64,000 bases of DNA from Deinococcus cellulosilyticus NBRC 106333 = KACC 11606 (GCF_007990775.1 NZ_BJXB01000003.1:1-64000); one strand, 5' to 3'. Positions 1 through 8,684 are shown, counted from the first letter of the stretch. The notes: a model not told the origin generated them from the letters alone. Numbers and translations are program-made.

Positions 1-25
1 TGTGGTTAAAAATCTGTATACACTT

Positions 26-496
26 ATGCAACTCGATGAACTGGATCGCAAGATCCTGGATCTTTTACAACACGACGCAAGGAGCACCTTGCAGGACATT
101 GCCCGTCAGGTGGGCCTCAGTGCCCCTGGCCTGCAGAAACGCCTGACCAAGCTGGAGAACTCTGGCCTGATTCTGGGCCACCACACCCTGCTCAGCCGCG
201 ACATTCTGGGCTATGACCTGCTGTGTTTTGTGCAGGTGCACCTCAGTCACCATGAGCTTTCCAGGGTGCACCAGTTCAGAGAGGCCGTGCAGCACATGCC
301 ACAGGTGCTCGAATGTTACCACCTGACCGGAGACACCGATTACCTCCTGAAAGTGGTGGCAAAAAACCGCAAGGACCTGGAGCATTTTCTGGTCGAGGTG
401 CTGACTCCCGCTCCCGGAGTGGACCGCATCCGCACCAGTCTGGTCCTGAACGAAGTCAAAGCCACCACCGCCCTGCCTCTGAATCCCGAGAACTGA
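26..496 (+). CDS. Lrp/AsnC family transcriptional regulator
   Basis: A 156-aa protein of normal Lrp/AsnC length. An N-terminal winged helix-turn-helix (about residues 3-50, beginning MQLDELDRKIL) is followed by an alpha/beta RAM-type sensor domain (about 65-145). I chose the ATG at 26 because MQLDELDRK is the usual start of the family; the GTG at 2 would add eight unrelated residues. It ends 42 nt before hpd in the same direction. Lrp proteins commonly control neighbouring amino-acid genes, so a role in regulating tyrosine degradation is inferred. No clear Shine-Dalgarno precedes the start, and most of the promoter lies outside the window. Confidence 0.85.
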   Translation: MQLDELDRKILDLLQHDARSTLQDIARQVGLSAPGLQKRLTKLENSGLILGHHTLLSRDILGYDLLCFVQVHLSHHELSRVHQFREAVQHMPQVLECYHLTGDTDYLLKVVAKNRKDLEHFLVEVLTPAPGVDRIRTSLVLNEVKATTALPLNPEN

Positions 497-538
497 CCTC
501 AAGCGCACTGCTGCCCTGCAGCATCAAGGAGGAACCCC

Positions 539-1654
539 ATGACACAACTTGTGAGCCGTCCCATGACCGAGGAAGCCGATTTCCTCAAACTGAAAAACGT
601 CGACCACGTGCACTTCTGGGTCGGCAACGCCAAGCAGGCCATGTTCTACTACTGGAAGGGGTTTGGCTTCAAACCCATTGCCTACAGCGGCCTGGAAACC
701 GGAAACCGTGAATTTGCCAGCTACGTGCTGGAAAGCGGCAAGATCCGTCTGGTGGTCAGTGCGCCCTACGGCCCCACCAGTGAAATTGCCGCCCACCAGC
801 ACCTGCACGGAGATGGGGTCAAAACCATCGCTCTGGGTGTGGACGATGTCGATCAGGCCTACAAGGTGACCACCGAACGCGGAGCCAAATCCGCATGGGC
901 TCCCCGCACTGAAAAAGACGAGCACGGGGAATACCGCACTGCCGCCATCTACACCTACGGTGAGACTTTGCACGTCTTCGTGGACCGCAAAGACTACCAC
1001 GGTGCATTTGCGCCTGGATACAGACCCCTCCCGGAGATGCCTGTGGAATCCACTGGCCTTGCTGCTGTGGACCACATTGTGGGCAACGTGCAACTCGGCA
1101 AGATGGAACACTGGGTCAAGTACTACCACCACGTGATGGGCTTCCGTCAACTCATGCACTTCGACGATGAGGACATCTCCACGGAATACAGCGCCCTGAT
1201 GAGCAAGGTCATGAGCGATGGCCGCATCAAGTTCCCCATCAATGAACCTGCAGATGGAAAACGCAAGAGCCAGATTGAGGAATACCTCGACTACTACATG
1301 ACCCCCGGGGTGCAGCACCTCGCCCTGATCACCAGGGACATCCTCTCCACCGTGCGCAAACTGCGCGAAAACGGGATCGAATTCCTGCGGGTTCCAGACG
1401 CTTACTACGACGCCCTTCCTGAGCGTGTGGGCCAGATCAAGGAAGACATGGACACCATCCGCGAACTCGGGATTCTGGTGGACCGGGACGATGAAGGCTA
1501 CCTGCTGCAGATCTTCTCGAAGCCTGTGCAGGACCGCCCCACCGTGTTCTTCGAGATCATCCAGCGTCATGGGTCCAGAGGGTTCGGCAAGGGGAACTTC
1601 CAGGCCCTGTTTGAGGCCCTCGAAATCGAGCAGGAACGTCGCGGGAACCTCTGA
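539..1654 (+). CDS. hpd: 4-hydroxyphenylpyruvate dioxygenase
   Basis: A 371-aa non-haem iron dioxygenase that converts 4-hydroxyphenylpyruvate to homogentisate in cytoplasmic tyrosine and phenylalanine degradation. It has the two vicinal-oxygen-chelate repeats of the family. The expected iron ligands are visible as His179 (VDHIVGNV), His260 (GVQHLAL) and Glu339 (VFFEIIQ), and the C-terminal GFGKGNFQALF helix that closes the active site is present. A strong ribosome site (AAGGAGG at about 527-533) supports the ATG at 539. It is the first structural gene of a compact run, with hmgA 9 nt downstream. Confidence 0.96.
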   Translation: MTQLVSRPMTEEADFLKLKNVDHVHFWVGNAKQAMFYYWKGFGFKPIAYSGLETGNREFASYVLESGKIRLVVSAPYGPTSEIAAHQHLHGDGVKTIALGVDDVDQAYKVTTERGAKSAWAPRTEKDEHGEYRTAAIYTYGETLHVFVDRKDYHGAFAPGYRPLPEMPVESTGLAAVDHIVGNVQLGKMEHWVKYYHHVMGFRQLMHFDDEDISTEYSALMSKVMSDGRIKFPINEPADGKRKSQIEEYLDYYMTPGVQHLALITRDILSTVRKLRENGIEFLRVPDAYYDALPERVGQIKEDMDTIRELGILVDRDDEGYLLQIFSKPVQDRPTVFFEIIQRHGSRGFGKGNFQALFEALEIEQERRGNL

Positions 1655-1663
1655 GGTCAGAAC

Positions 1664-2830
1664 ATGCCCTACTACCACAAGATGGGGGAGATCCCCCACA
1701 AGCGGCACACCCAGTTCAGGAAACCGGACGGCAAACTCTACCGGGAAGAGGTGATGGGACTCGAAGGCTTCAGTGGCATCCAGAGCATCCTGTACCACCA
1801 CTTCCTCCCTCCCAGAATTGTTGAAACCGAGTACCTCGGAGACACAAAAGTTGAGTACCTGCCTTACGGGGCCATCCGGCACCGTGCCTTTCAGACCAAG
1901 ACCTTTGAGGCCGGGGGTGACGCTCTGGCCTCCCGCAAAGTCCTGATGGGCAACAGCGATGTGACCCTCAGCGTGGCCCGACCCACCGAATCGATGGGCT
2001 ACTTTTACCGCAATGCCCAGGCTTTCGAGGTCTGGTACACCCACGAAGGGGAAGGGGTCCTGGAAACCCAGTTCGGGAACCTGAGTTTCTCCGGGGGCGA
2101 TTATCTGGTGATTCCTTTCGGGACCACCTGGAGAATGAAGCTGAATTCCAGCGAGGCCCGTTTCTTCGTGATCGAATCTCCCTCGCAGATCGTGCCCCCC
2201 AGACGTTACCGCAACGAGTACGGGCAGCTTCTGGAACACGCCCCTTACTGTGAACGGGACTTCAGGGCACCCGAAGAGCTCGTCACCCACACCGACAAAG
2301 GGGAATTCGAGGTGCGTGTCAAAGTCAGGGATGGCCTGAGCCGCCACATTCTGGACCACCACCCTCTGGACGTGATTGGCTGGGATGGATACCTTTTCCC
2401 TTACGCCTTCTCGATCCATGACTTTGAACCCATCACTGGCCGCATCCATCAGCCACCACCGGTTCACCAGACCTTTCAGGCGGATGCGTTTGTGGTGTGC
2501 TCCTTTGTGCCAAGGCTCTTCGATTACCACCCTCAGGGCATCCCGGCCCCTTACAACCACAGCAACGTCAACAGCGATGAAGTGATCTATTACTGCGACG
2601 GCAACTTCATGAGCCGCAAGGGGATTGACCGCTATGACCTGACGCTTCACCCCAGTGGCATTCCCCACGGCCCTCAGCCTGGAGCCACCGAGGCGTCCAT
2701 CGGTGCGAAAGAAACCCTGGAACTTGCCGTCATGGTGGACACCTTCCGGCCCCTGGACATCGCAAAAGACGCCATTGACTTTGAAAAGACCGGATACCAG
2801 AGCTCCTGGATGGAGGGGGATGGGGAGTGA
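1664..2830 (+). CDS. hmgA: homogentisate 1,2-dioxygenase (short bacterial type)
   Basis: A 388-aa cupin-type ring-cleaving dioxygenase that opens homogentisate to maleylacetoacetate. The C-terminal half carries the metal-site landmarks: a His-Pro turn at residue 289 (DYHPQGIPAPYNH), an acidic pair soon after His299 (NSDE), and HPSGIPHGP further on. The protein is shorter than the roughly 440-aa eukaryotic and proteobacterial enzyme and matches the compact bacterial subgroup. It starts 9 nt after hpd and its stop overlaps the GTG of the next gene (GTGA), so the two are probably translationally coupled. Confidence 0.92.
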   Translation: MPYYHKMGEIPHKRHTQFRKPDGKLYREEVMGLEGFSGIQSILYHHFLPPRIVETEYLGDTKVEYLPYGAIRHRAFQTKTFEAGGDALASRKVLMGNSDVTLSVARPTESMGYFYRNAQAFEVWYTHEGEGVLETQFGNLSFSGGDYLVIPFGTTWRMKLNSSEARFFVIESPSQIVPPRRYRNEYGQLLEHAPYCERDFRAPEELVTHTDKGEFEVRVKVRDGLSRHILDHHPLDVIGWDGYLFPYAFSIHDFEPITGRIHQPPPVHQTFQADAFVVCSFVPRLFDYHPQGIPAPYNHSNVNSDEVIYYCDGNFMSRKGIDRYDLTLHPSGIPHGPQPGATEASIGAKETLELAVMVDTFRPLDIAKDAIDFEKTGYQSSWMEGDGE

Positions 2831-3687
2831 ACCCCATCAAAACCCTCCTCAGGCACATTGTGGATTACGCAGGACTCTATCCCCCTGCAGCCCTTCCCCT
2901 GCCTGAGGTGCTCAGGAATTATGCCCTTTACCAGCATTCAGAGGCCTCCTGGATGCTGGGCCGTCTGGTGATGGGCAGTGCCCAGCTTCCTGCTTTTCAG
3001 AACTTGCGGCCCAGCCTTCCCCCTGGACGCTGGCCCCTCAGTGTGCTGGCCCTGACCCCGGAGGACTGGGAGACCCTGACGGTGTGCATGCAGCAGGGAC
3101 TTCCTGTGAAAGCCATTGAAACCCGGGCAGAGACTGCTTTGCAGGTCGCACAGGTGGCGGGCATGGGTCGCAAGCTGGGTCTGCGGGACATCTACATTGA
3201 AGTGCCATTGGATCAGCCTGAACTGCTGTCTGCCATTCGTGCCCAGGAGTGCTATGCGAAAGCCCGGACTGGCGGGGTGGTTCAAAAGGCGTTTCCTGAT
3301 CCTGAATTGCTGCTGCACTTCCTGCAAGACTGTGTGAAGCTGGAACTGCCCTTCAAACTCACTGCTGGCCTGCACCATCCGGTGAGGGGATGCTACCGCC
3401 TGACCTACGCTCCAGACAGCGAAAAAGGCCTGATGTATGGCTTTCTGAATGTCCTGCTTGCCACAGCATTCACCCTGCAAGGCCTCCCAGAGCTGGCAAA
3501 AAAAGCCCTGCTGGAAGAGGACCAGGGTGCATTTCACTGGCTTTCAGATGGCCTGGAGTATGCTGGAGTGAAGATTCAAAATCCCCAGCTGGAACGGACG
3601 CGGGCCATGCTGCATGCTTTTGGTTCGTGTTCATTTACGGAGCCCCATGACGAACTTTTATCCACTGCCCTTGAACGAAACCCATGA
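2827..3687 (+). CDS. unknown protein embedded in the tyrosine-degradation operon
   Basis: A 286-aa soluble protein that I cannot assign to a named family. It starts with GTG, overlapping the hmgA stop by 4 nt, and its end overlaps fahA by 41 nt, so it is locked into the pathway operon. Visible features are DYAGLYPPAALPL near the N-terminus, ASWMLGRLV (about 38-46), KARTGG (about 145-150), FKLTAGLHHPVRG (about 178-190) and GFLNVLLATAF (about 205-215). The alternating short hydrophobic strands and the lysine-bearing KARTGG and FKLTAG segments resemble a TIM-barrel enzyme. No transmembrane or signal segments are seen. Because the operon has no recognisable maleylacetoacetate isomerase, a role at that step is a hypothesis only. 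Confidence 0.85.
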   Translation: MNPIKTLLRHIVDYAGLYPPAALPLPEVLRNYALYQHSEASWMLGRLVMGSAQLPAFQNLRPSLPPGRWPLSVLALTPEDWETLTVCMQQGLPVKAIETRAETALQVAQVAGMGRKLGLRDIYIEVPLDQPELLSAIRAQECYAKARTGGVVQKAFPDPELLLHFLQDCVKLELPFKLTAGLHHPVRGCYRLTYAPDSEKGLMYGFLNVLLATAFTLQGLPELAKKALLEEDQGAFHWLSDGLEYAGVKIQNPQLERTRAMLHAFGSCSFTEPHDELLSTALERNP

Positions 3688-4972
3688 TCCAGACCTGAAG
3701 TCCTGGGTCGAATCTGCAAACGGACATCCCGATTTTCCCATCCAGAACCTGCCTTATGGGATTTTCTCTGTGGGCCGCGAAGCTAGACGGGTCGGGGTGG
3801 CCATCGGAGATTACGTACTGGATGTTTCTGCACTCGATGGGGTTTTTGCCCCCGAGGTGCAGGATGCTTTCATGCAACCCACCCTGAACAGGTTCATGGG
3901 CCTGGGGCGGGCCTGCTGGCAGGACACCCGCCTGCGCCTGAGCGAACTCCTGCGGGATGATTTTCCCAGCCCTTTTGAGTCCAGCCCGCACCTGCACCAC
4001 CAGTCGGATGTGCAGATGCACCTGCCCTTTCAGGTGGGAGATTACACTGACTTCTACGCAGGAATTCACCACGCCACACGGGTGGGAAGCCTGTTCCGGC
4101 CAGACAACCCCCTGATGCCCAACTACAAGCATGTGCCCATCGGGTACCATGGGCGCTCATCAAGCATTGTGGTCAGTGGGACTCCCATCACCCGGCCTGC
4201 CGGGCAGATCCTGCCTGATCCAGCGCAACCTCCGATTTTCGCACCCAGCCGGCGTCTGGACTACGAATTGGAACTCGGGTTTGTGGTCTCGGGAGGGAAC
4301 GATCTGGGAGAACCCATCTCCATTGAGCAGGCCCGGGAGCACCTTTTTGGGGTGGTGCTGCTGAACGACTGGAGCGCCAGAGACATTCAGGCCTGGGAGT
4401 ACCAGCCACTCGGCCCTTTCCTGTCCAAGAACTTTGCCACCAGCATCAGTCCCTGGGTGGTGACTTTTGAAGCGCTGGCCCCATTTCGCACAGCTGCCTT
4501 CGTCAGACCTCCAGGCGACCCATCCCCTCTGCTTTACCTGCAAGATGAGCGGGACCGGATGCTGGGAGGGTTGGACATCCACCTGACGGTTTCCCTGCAG
4601 ACCCAGAGCATGACCGAACCGCAACAGATCTCACAGAGCAGTGCCACAGACCTGTACTGGACTCCGGCGCAACTGCTGGCCCACCACACCTGCGGAGGCT
4701 GCAATCTGCGCCCTGGAGACCTTCTCGGCAGTGGCACGATCTCTGGGGCGGCACAACAAAATGCCGGATGCCTGCTGGAGATCACCATGGGAGGCAAAGA
4801 CCCTCTTCCCCTCGCTTCTGGTGAGACCCGGTGTTTTCTGGAAGATGGCGATCAGGTGGTCTTGCAGGGCTGGTGTGAGAAAGAAGGCTTTGCCCGAATT
4901 GGGTTTGGAAACTGCTCAGGACAGGTGCTGCCAGCCAGGCAGATCGAGGCCGCTCAAACGGTGGAGCAATGA
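3647..4972 (+). CDS. fahA: fumarylacetoacetase
   Basis: A 441-aa member of the fumarylacetoacetate hydrolase family. It splits fumarylacetoacetate into fumarate and acetoacetate, the last step of tyrosine degradation. Family landmarks are YTDFYAGIHHATRVG, YHGRSSS, the metal-binding RLDYELELGFV and LNDWSARDIQAWEYQPLGPF, and a C-terminal GSGTISG loop. The start at 3647 (MTNFYPLPL) is preferred because it follows GGAG. An in-frame start at 3614 would lie deep in the upstream gene. It overlaps the preceding gene by 41 nt and the following gene by 4 nt (ATGA). Confidence 0.95.
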   Translation: MTNFYPLPLNETHDPDLKSWVESANGHPDFPIQNLPYGIFSVGREARRVGVAIGDYVLDVSALDGVFAPEVQDAFMQPTLNRFMGLGRACWQDTRLRLSELLRDDFPSPFESSPHLHHQSDVQMHLPFQVGDYTDFYAGIHHATRVGSLFRPDNPLMPNYKHVPIGYHGRSSSIVVSGTPITRPAGQILPDPAQPPIFAPSRRLDYELELGFVVSGGNDLGEPISIEQAREHLFGVVLLNDWSARDIQAWEYQPLGPFLSKNFATSISPWVVTFEALAPFRTAAFVRPPGDPSPLLYLQDERDRMLGGLDIHLTVSLQTQSMTEPQQISQSSATDLYWTPAQLLAHHTCGGCNLRPGDLLGSGTISGAAQQNAGCLLEITMGGKDPLPLASGETRCFLEDGDQVVLQGWCEKEGFARIGFGNCSGQVLPARQIEAAQTVEQ

Positions 4973-5442
4973 GCATGGAGCATGCACAGGACATTCAGGA
5001 TTTCATTGAGGGCAGCATGGAGGGCTTGCGCCTTCAGACCGAAGCCCACCAGAACCTCTGGCATCTGGGGGAAGAAGAGCAGTGGAATGTGGACCTGCAG
5101 CAGGGCCAGATCCGCTGGACTTTTGCAGATGGAACGGTGGCTGTGGCAAACATTCAGGTGGTGGGCACCTTCAACCCACAGGACAGCACCTTCCTGTGGG
5201 GATGGGACCACCCTTCGGTTCCTCCTGCCCTCAGGGACCACGCTGAGAAGGTCAGGGTTTACGGAGAGGAACACCAGATCCCCACGTTCACCGAACGCAC
5301 AATCACCTGCACTGAACTGCAGGCCTGGGAATTCACGGCTGTGGCTGCCAGGCTCGGAGGGGCCAGTGGAGCTTACAGAGGCAATGCTGGAGGTCCACTG
5401 GTCTTCATGACTTTTGGAGAGGTGCAGATTTCCCGGACCTGA
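4969..5442 (+). CDS. DUF6882-like conserved protein
   Basis: A 157-aa soluble protein. The second half shows a recognisable pattern: FLWGWDHPSVP, then LRDHAEKVRVYGEEH, an ITCTELQAWEFTAVAARL block and a C-terminal YRGNAGGPLVFMTFGEV. I associate this pattern with the DUF6882 family, whose function is unknown. It overlaps fahA by 4 nt (ATGA) and is the last gene of the tyrosine run, so co-expression with the pathway is likely. Nothing in the sequence points to a catalytic role. Assignment is by memory of the family pattern and is moderately sure. Confidence 0.75.
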   Translation: MSMEHAQDIQDFIEGSMEGLRLQTEAHQNLWHLGEEEQWNVDLQQGQIRWTFADGTVAVANIQVVGTFNPQDSTFLWGWDHPSVPPALRDHAEKVRVYGEEHQIPTFTERTITCTELQAWEFTAVAARLGGASGAYRGNAGGPLVFMTFGEVQISRT

Positions 5443-5469
5443 TGGCGGTTCTCCAAAAGAGAAGGCTGA

Positions 5470-5475
5470 TATGAT
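5470..5475 (+). promoter_or_regulatory. -10 box of the acetoacetate decarboxylase-like gene
   Basis: TATGAT sits 9 nt before the ATG at 5485, giving a very short leader. No good -35 is visible. Confidence 0.5.
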
Positions 5476-5484
5476 CAAAGGCAT

Positions 5485-6141
5485 ATGACATTGCACTCGC
5501 TCAAGCCTGTGCCCCCACCCTGGACCCTGATGGGGCGGGGTTTTGTATTTGTGTACCGTTTTTCCGATGATTTCATTCAGTCCAGTGGCTGGGTTCCTGC
5601 CCCTTTACAATCCAGGTTTTCTGGCGGTCTGGGTGCGGTGATGCTGGTGGATTATGCGACGTCTCCAGTGGGGCCTTACCAGGAGTTGCTTTTTGTTCCT
5701 GGCATGTTTTCCGGGCAGGACAACCGCAACCATTTCTCCATCACCAAGATTTATGTCTCCACGCTGGAGAGTGTGGTCAGTGGCTGGCACAACTGGGGCA
5801 TCCCCAAAGAGCGTGCAGATTTCCGCTTTCAAAAGGACAGGGTGACGGCCCACCTGGGTGAGGACGCCATTGCAGACTTTTTTCTGCGTTCTGAGGGTCC
5901 TTTTGTTCCCCTGAATGCAAAGCCCCTGCAGCCAGATCTCAGGACCCTCCTGCAGATGTATGGGAGGCAACACCTGCTGACCACCCTTTCAGGGACAGGC
6001 TGGGTGCGCCCTGCCCGCCTGATGGCCTTCAAAGGGAGCAGTGATCTGTTCCCGGACCTGACCCACCAGCGGCCCATTGCAGGTTTTGAGGTCAAATCCT
6101 TCAACCTGAATTTTCCTGTGCCTGAGCGAAAAGTCCTTTGA
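5485..6141 (+). CDS. acetoacetate decarboxylase-like protein
   Basis: A 218-aa protein with the acetoacetate decarboxylase superfamily pattern: GLGAVMLVDYATSPVGPYQELLFVPG, KIYVSTLESVVSGWHNWGIPKE, with a lysine in GIPK where the family places its Schiff-base region. It is shorter than classical decarboxylases (about 245 aa), so the exact reaction is uncertain. It stands 42 nt after the tyrosine operon, whose end product is acetoacetate, so action on that product is plausible but inferred. A TATGAT box at 5470-5475 lies 9 nt before the ATG. Its 3' end overlaps the convergent membrane-protein gene by 41 nt. Confidence 0.75.
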   Translation: MTLHSLKPVPPPWTLMGRGFVFVYRFSDDFIQSSGWVPAPLQSRFSGGLGAVMLVDYATSPVGPYQELLFVPGMFSGQDNRNHFSITKIYVSTLESVVSGWHNWGIPKERADFRFQKDRVTAHLGEDAIADFFLRSEGPFVPLNAKPLQPDLRTLLQMYGRQHLLTTLSGTGWVRPARLMAFKGSSDLFPDLTHQRPIAGFEVKSFNLNFPVPERKVL

Positions 6142-6601
6142 ACCCCAGATAAAGGGCCACCAGATACAGCAGAAAAGCCCAGAAGACCACCACCCGGGCG
6201 ATGGCATCGTCTTGCTGAAGTCGGTTCAAAATCACCAGAATGTTCCACCAGTCATGGGTGTCCGGGTCATCGGTGATCAGAGGCAGGGTGCGTTCCTGTG
6301 CGTCCCGGATGTACACACTGACGTTGATCATGCTCTCTGCAGCCCACATCAGGGTCAGGCCGCTGGCATACAGGTCCCTGCGGTATGCAAAATAACCTGA
6401 ACACAGGAGAGGAACCAGCACCTGATTCAATGATCCTCCCAGGTACATGAGGAGTTCACCTGAAAAGCCGAACAGCACATGCCCGGCTTCATGAAAGATC
6501 AGGTTGGCGTAATCCAGAAGGGAGTACGTCTCAGGGCGGAAAAAATAGAAAAGCACCACTGCCGCCATGAAGACCAGTCCTGCCCAGCGCACATAGAGCA
6601 T
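6101..6601 (-). CDS. integral membrane protein with HEAGH zinc-protease-like motif
   Basis: A 166-aa membrane protein with about four hydrophobic segments. The motif FHEAGHVLFGF (about residues 36-46) has the HExxH form used by M50-type membrane metalloproteases. A later acidic DPDTHDWWNIL segment could supply further ligands, but the usual M50 LDG motif is not evident. Function is therefore unknown. It follows the MFS gene by 16 nt on the same strand. A TACCAT box at 6607-6612 lies 5 nt before its ATG, so it may also have its own near-leaderless promoter. The gene converges with, and overlaps, the acetoacetate decarboxylase-like gene. Confidence 0.75.
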   Translation of the reverse strand: MLYVRWAGLVFMAAVVLFYFFRPETYSLLDYANLIFHEAGHVLFGFSGELLMYLGGSLNQVLVPLLCSGYFAYRRDLYASGLTLMWAAESMINVSVYIRDAQERTLPLITDDPDTHDWWNILVILNRLQQDDAIARVVVFWAFLLYLVALYLGFKGLFAQAQENSG

Positions 6602-6617
6602 GTCTCATGGTACGCAT

Positions 6618-7874
6618 TTATTCGGTGCCAGGTCTGGGCCTCAGGTGCAGCTTTCGGAGTTCTGGTACAGTTGCGGCTGTTGCTGCCACCACCAGCAGGG
6701 TGACCATTCCCCCCACCCAGACTGCAGGTACGGTACCCAGCAAGTGTGCTGCAATGCCACTCTCAAATGCGCCAATCTCGTTGGAAGACCCAATGAACAG
6801 CAAGCTCACCGAAGCGACCCGACCCCGCAGGTGATCCGGGGTCCTGAGGCGCAGGATGGCCCTGCGAATCACCATGCTGACCCCATCAAAGGCACCACTG
6901 AAAGCCAGGGCAACCAGCGAGAGATAAAAGTTTTTGGATAAGGCAAACACAATGATGCTGACCCCGAACCCTGCAATGCAAAGCAGCAGGGTGCGTCCTG
7001 CATTTTCCACAGGTGGACGTTTTGTGGCCCACAGCATCACCAGCAAGGCACCCACCGATGGCGCAGCCACCAGAAAGCCCAGTCCTTTTGCACCCACATG
7101 CAGGATGTCGTTTGCAAAGACAGGCAGCAATGCGACTGCTCCACCAAACAGCACGGCAAAGAGGTCCAGGGCCATGGAACCCACCAGCACCTTGTCATTC
7201 CAGACGAATTTGACCCCATTCTTGATGCTCTGTCCAATGGGTTCACGCACCCGTTCCACTTTTGCTGTGGTGGGGCGAATCATGAAGATGCTCACCCAGG
7301 ACACCAGAAAGAGAAAGGCAATCATCAGGTAGGTGCCTTTTGCTCCCAGCCAGTCATAAGCCAGACCACCCAGGGCAGGGCCGATGATGGAGCAGGCCTG
7401 CCAGGCGCTTCCCAGCCAGGTGGAGGCGTTGATGTAGGCCTTCATCGGGACCACCTGGGTTTCGAAAGCAGAGGCTGCAGGATCGCCGAATCCTCTGGCA
7501 ATTCCCGCAATGAAAACCAGTGCATAAAGTCCAGACAATCCCAGGGTTTCAATGCTTCCAGAGAGCACCGCGAACAGCACCGCACAGACCACGGAAGCTC
7601 CACGGGTGATCAGCAGGATGCGTTTGCGGTCATGCTGGTCTGCAAAGTACCCTCCGAAGAGGGCCAGTCCAACTGCAGGAATGGCTTCCCAGAGGCCAAG
7701 CCAGCCCAGTGCAAGCGGACTCCTGGTGATCTGGTAGATCTGAAATCCAATCACCACGGCCAGCGCACGGCTTGCCAGCGAAGCACCAACGGTGGCGGCC
7801 ATCAGGTAACGGAAGGCGGGGTAACTGAGGGCGTTTTCGGAGGCCTGCGGGACAAACTTGTGGGGTTCAGTCAT
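6618..7874 (-). CDS. MFS transporter (EntS-like efflux type)
   Basis: A 418-aa major facilitator protein with about 12 transmembrane segments. The loop GGYFADQHDRKRILL between segments 2 and 3 is the MFS signature, and DHLRGRVASVSLLFIGSSNEIG near segment 10 is typical of the EntS-like efflux branch. The substrate cannot be told from sequence. It lies 21 nt after the amino-acid permease gene on the same strand and 16 nt before the HEAGH membrane protein, so it may belong to that operon. Only a weak ribosome site (CAGGA) precedes the ATG. Confidence 0.9.
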   Translation of the reverse strand: MTEPHKFVPQASENALSYPAFRYLMAATVGASLASRALAVVIGFQIYQITRSPLALGWLGLWEAIPAVGLALFGGYFADQHDRKRILLITRGASVVCAVLFAVLSGSIETLGLSGLYALVFIAGIARGFGDPAASAFETQVVPMKAYINASTWLGSAWQACSIIGPALGGLAYDWLGAKGTYLMIAFLFLVSWVSIFMIRPTTAKVERVREPIGQSIKNGVKFVWNDKVLVGSMALDLFAVLFGGAVALLPVFANDILHVGAKGLGFLVAAPSVGALLVMLWATKRPPVENAGRTLLLCIAGFGVSIIVFALSKNFYLSLVALAFSGAFDGVSMVIRRAILRLRTPDHLRGRVASVSLLFIGSSNEIGAFESGIAAHLLGTVPAVWVGGMVTLLVVAATAATVPELRKLHLRPRPGTE

Positions 7875-7895
7875 GGGGGGTCCTGGGGATGAAGA

Positions 7896-8636
7896 CTAGA
7901 CGGTGTGGGCGCGGGCCAGATGGGCTTCCAGTCTGCGTTGCAGGGCACTGAAGATGGAGGAGAGGACCCAGTAGATCAGGGCTGCACTGAGAAAATAAGC
8001 CCGGCCATCGAAGGTGCGGGAGTAATTCTCGTAGGCGACCTTCATCAGCTCGGGAATGGTGATGACGCTGAGCAGACTGGTGTCTTTGAGGAGGCCCACA
8101 AAACTGTTCCCCATGCTGGGAAGGGCTGTTCGGAGGGCCTGGGGCAGGACCACCAGGCTGAGGGTTTGCAAATGGTTCAGGCCCAGCGACCTTGCCGCTT
8201 CCCATTGCCCTTTGCTGATGCCCTCAATCGAGCCCCGGATGGTTTCGCTCATGTAGGCCCCCACATTGAGGGCAAGTGCGAGGGTGCCTGCGAGCCAGAC
8301 AGGAAAATCAATGAGGATGTCAGGCACCAGCTTTGGAAAGCTGGCGTCGATGGTCTGCCAGAAGGAAGGCACCCCATAGTAGGTCATGTAGATCTGGACC
8401 AGCAGCGGGGTCCCACGAATCACACTGACATAAAGACGTGCCAGCGGATCAAGAATGGGGGTGCGGCTCACGCGCAGCATGGCCACCACGAAAGCGATGA
8501 TGACCCCGAGAACCATGCTGCCCACCGCGTAGGCCAGGGTGTAGCGGGTGGCAAGCACCATGGCTGGAAAAGCTGCAGCAGCGTTTTCCCACATCAGCTT
8601 CAGGTCACTGAAGAGGGTGTTCAGCAACTCCATCAT
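7896..8636 (-). CDS. polar amino-acid ABC transporter permease
   Basis: A 246-aa inner-membrane permease of the HisM/GlnP type. It has about five transmembrane segments and the ATPase-contact EAA loop GQWEAARSLGLNHLQTLSLVVLPQA, here split as EAARSLGLN and LVVLPQALR. The sequence RGTPLLVQIY is characteristic of amino-acid permeases. The ATG at 8636 is chosen; a GTG at 8648 lies too close to the Shine-Dalgarno. The ribosome site GGGAGG is inside a hairpin stem (8649-8668). It lies 48 nt after the binding-protein gene. No ATP-binding subunit is encoded in the window. Confidence 0.92.
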   Translation of the reverse strand: MMELLNTLFSDLKLMWENAAAAFPAMVLATRYTLAYAVGSMVLGVIIAFVVAMLRVSRTPILDPLARLYVSVIRGTPLLVQIYMTYYGVPSFWQTIDASFPKLVPDILIDFPVWLAGTLALALNVGAYMSETIRGSIEGISKGQWEAARSLGLNHLQTLSLVVLPQALRTALPSMGNSFVGLLKDTSLLSVITIPELMKVAYENYSRTFDGRAYFLSAALIYWVLSSIFSALQRRLEAHLARAHTV

Positions 8637-8648
8637 GAAACGCCACAA

Positions 8649-8668
8649 CCTCCCTTCGGAAAGGGAGG
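8649..8668 (-). promoter_or_regulatory. hairpin holding the permease ribosome site
   Basis: An 8-bp perfect stem (CCTCCCTT / AAGGGAGG, loop of 4) lies between the binding-protein and permease genes. On the minus strand the GGGAGG Shine-Dalgarno is one arm. It could lower permease translation relative to binding protein. Confidence 0.5.
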
Positions 8669-8684
8669 CTGGGTGAGAATAGGT

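Noticed and set aside
524..2668. A 714-codon open frame on the minus strand
   Set aside because: It is antisense to hpd and hmgA, whose families are certain. The long frame follows from codon bias and has no ribosome site or recognisable domain.
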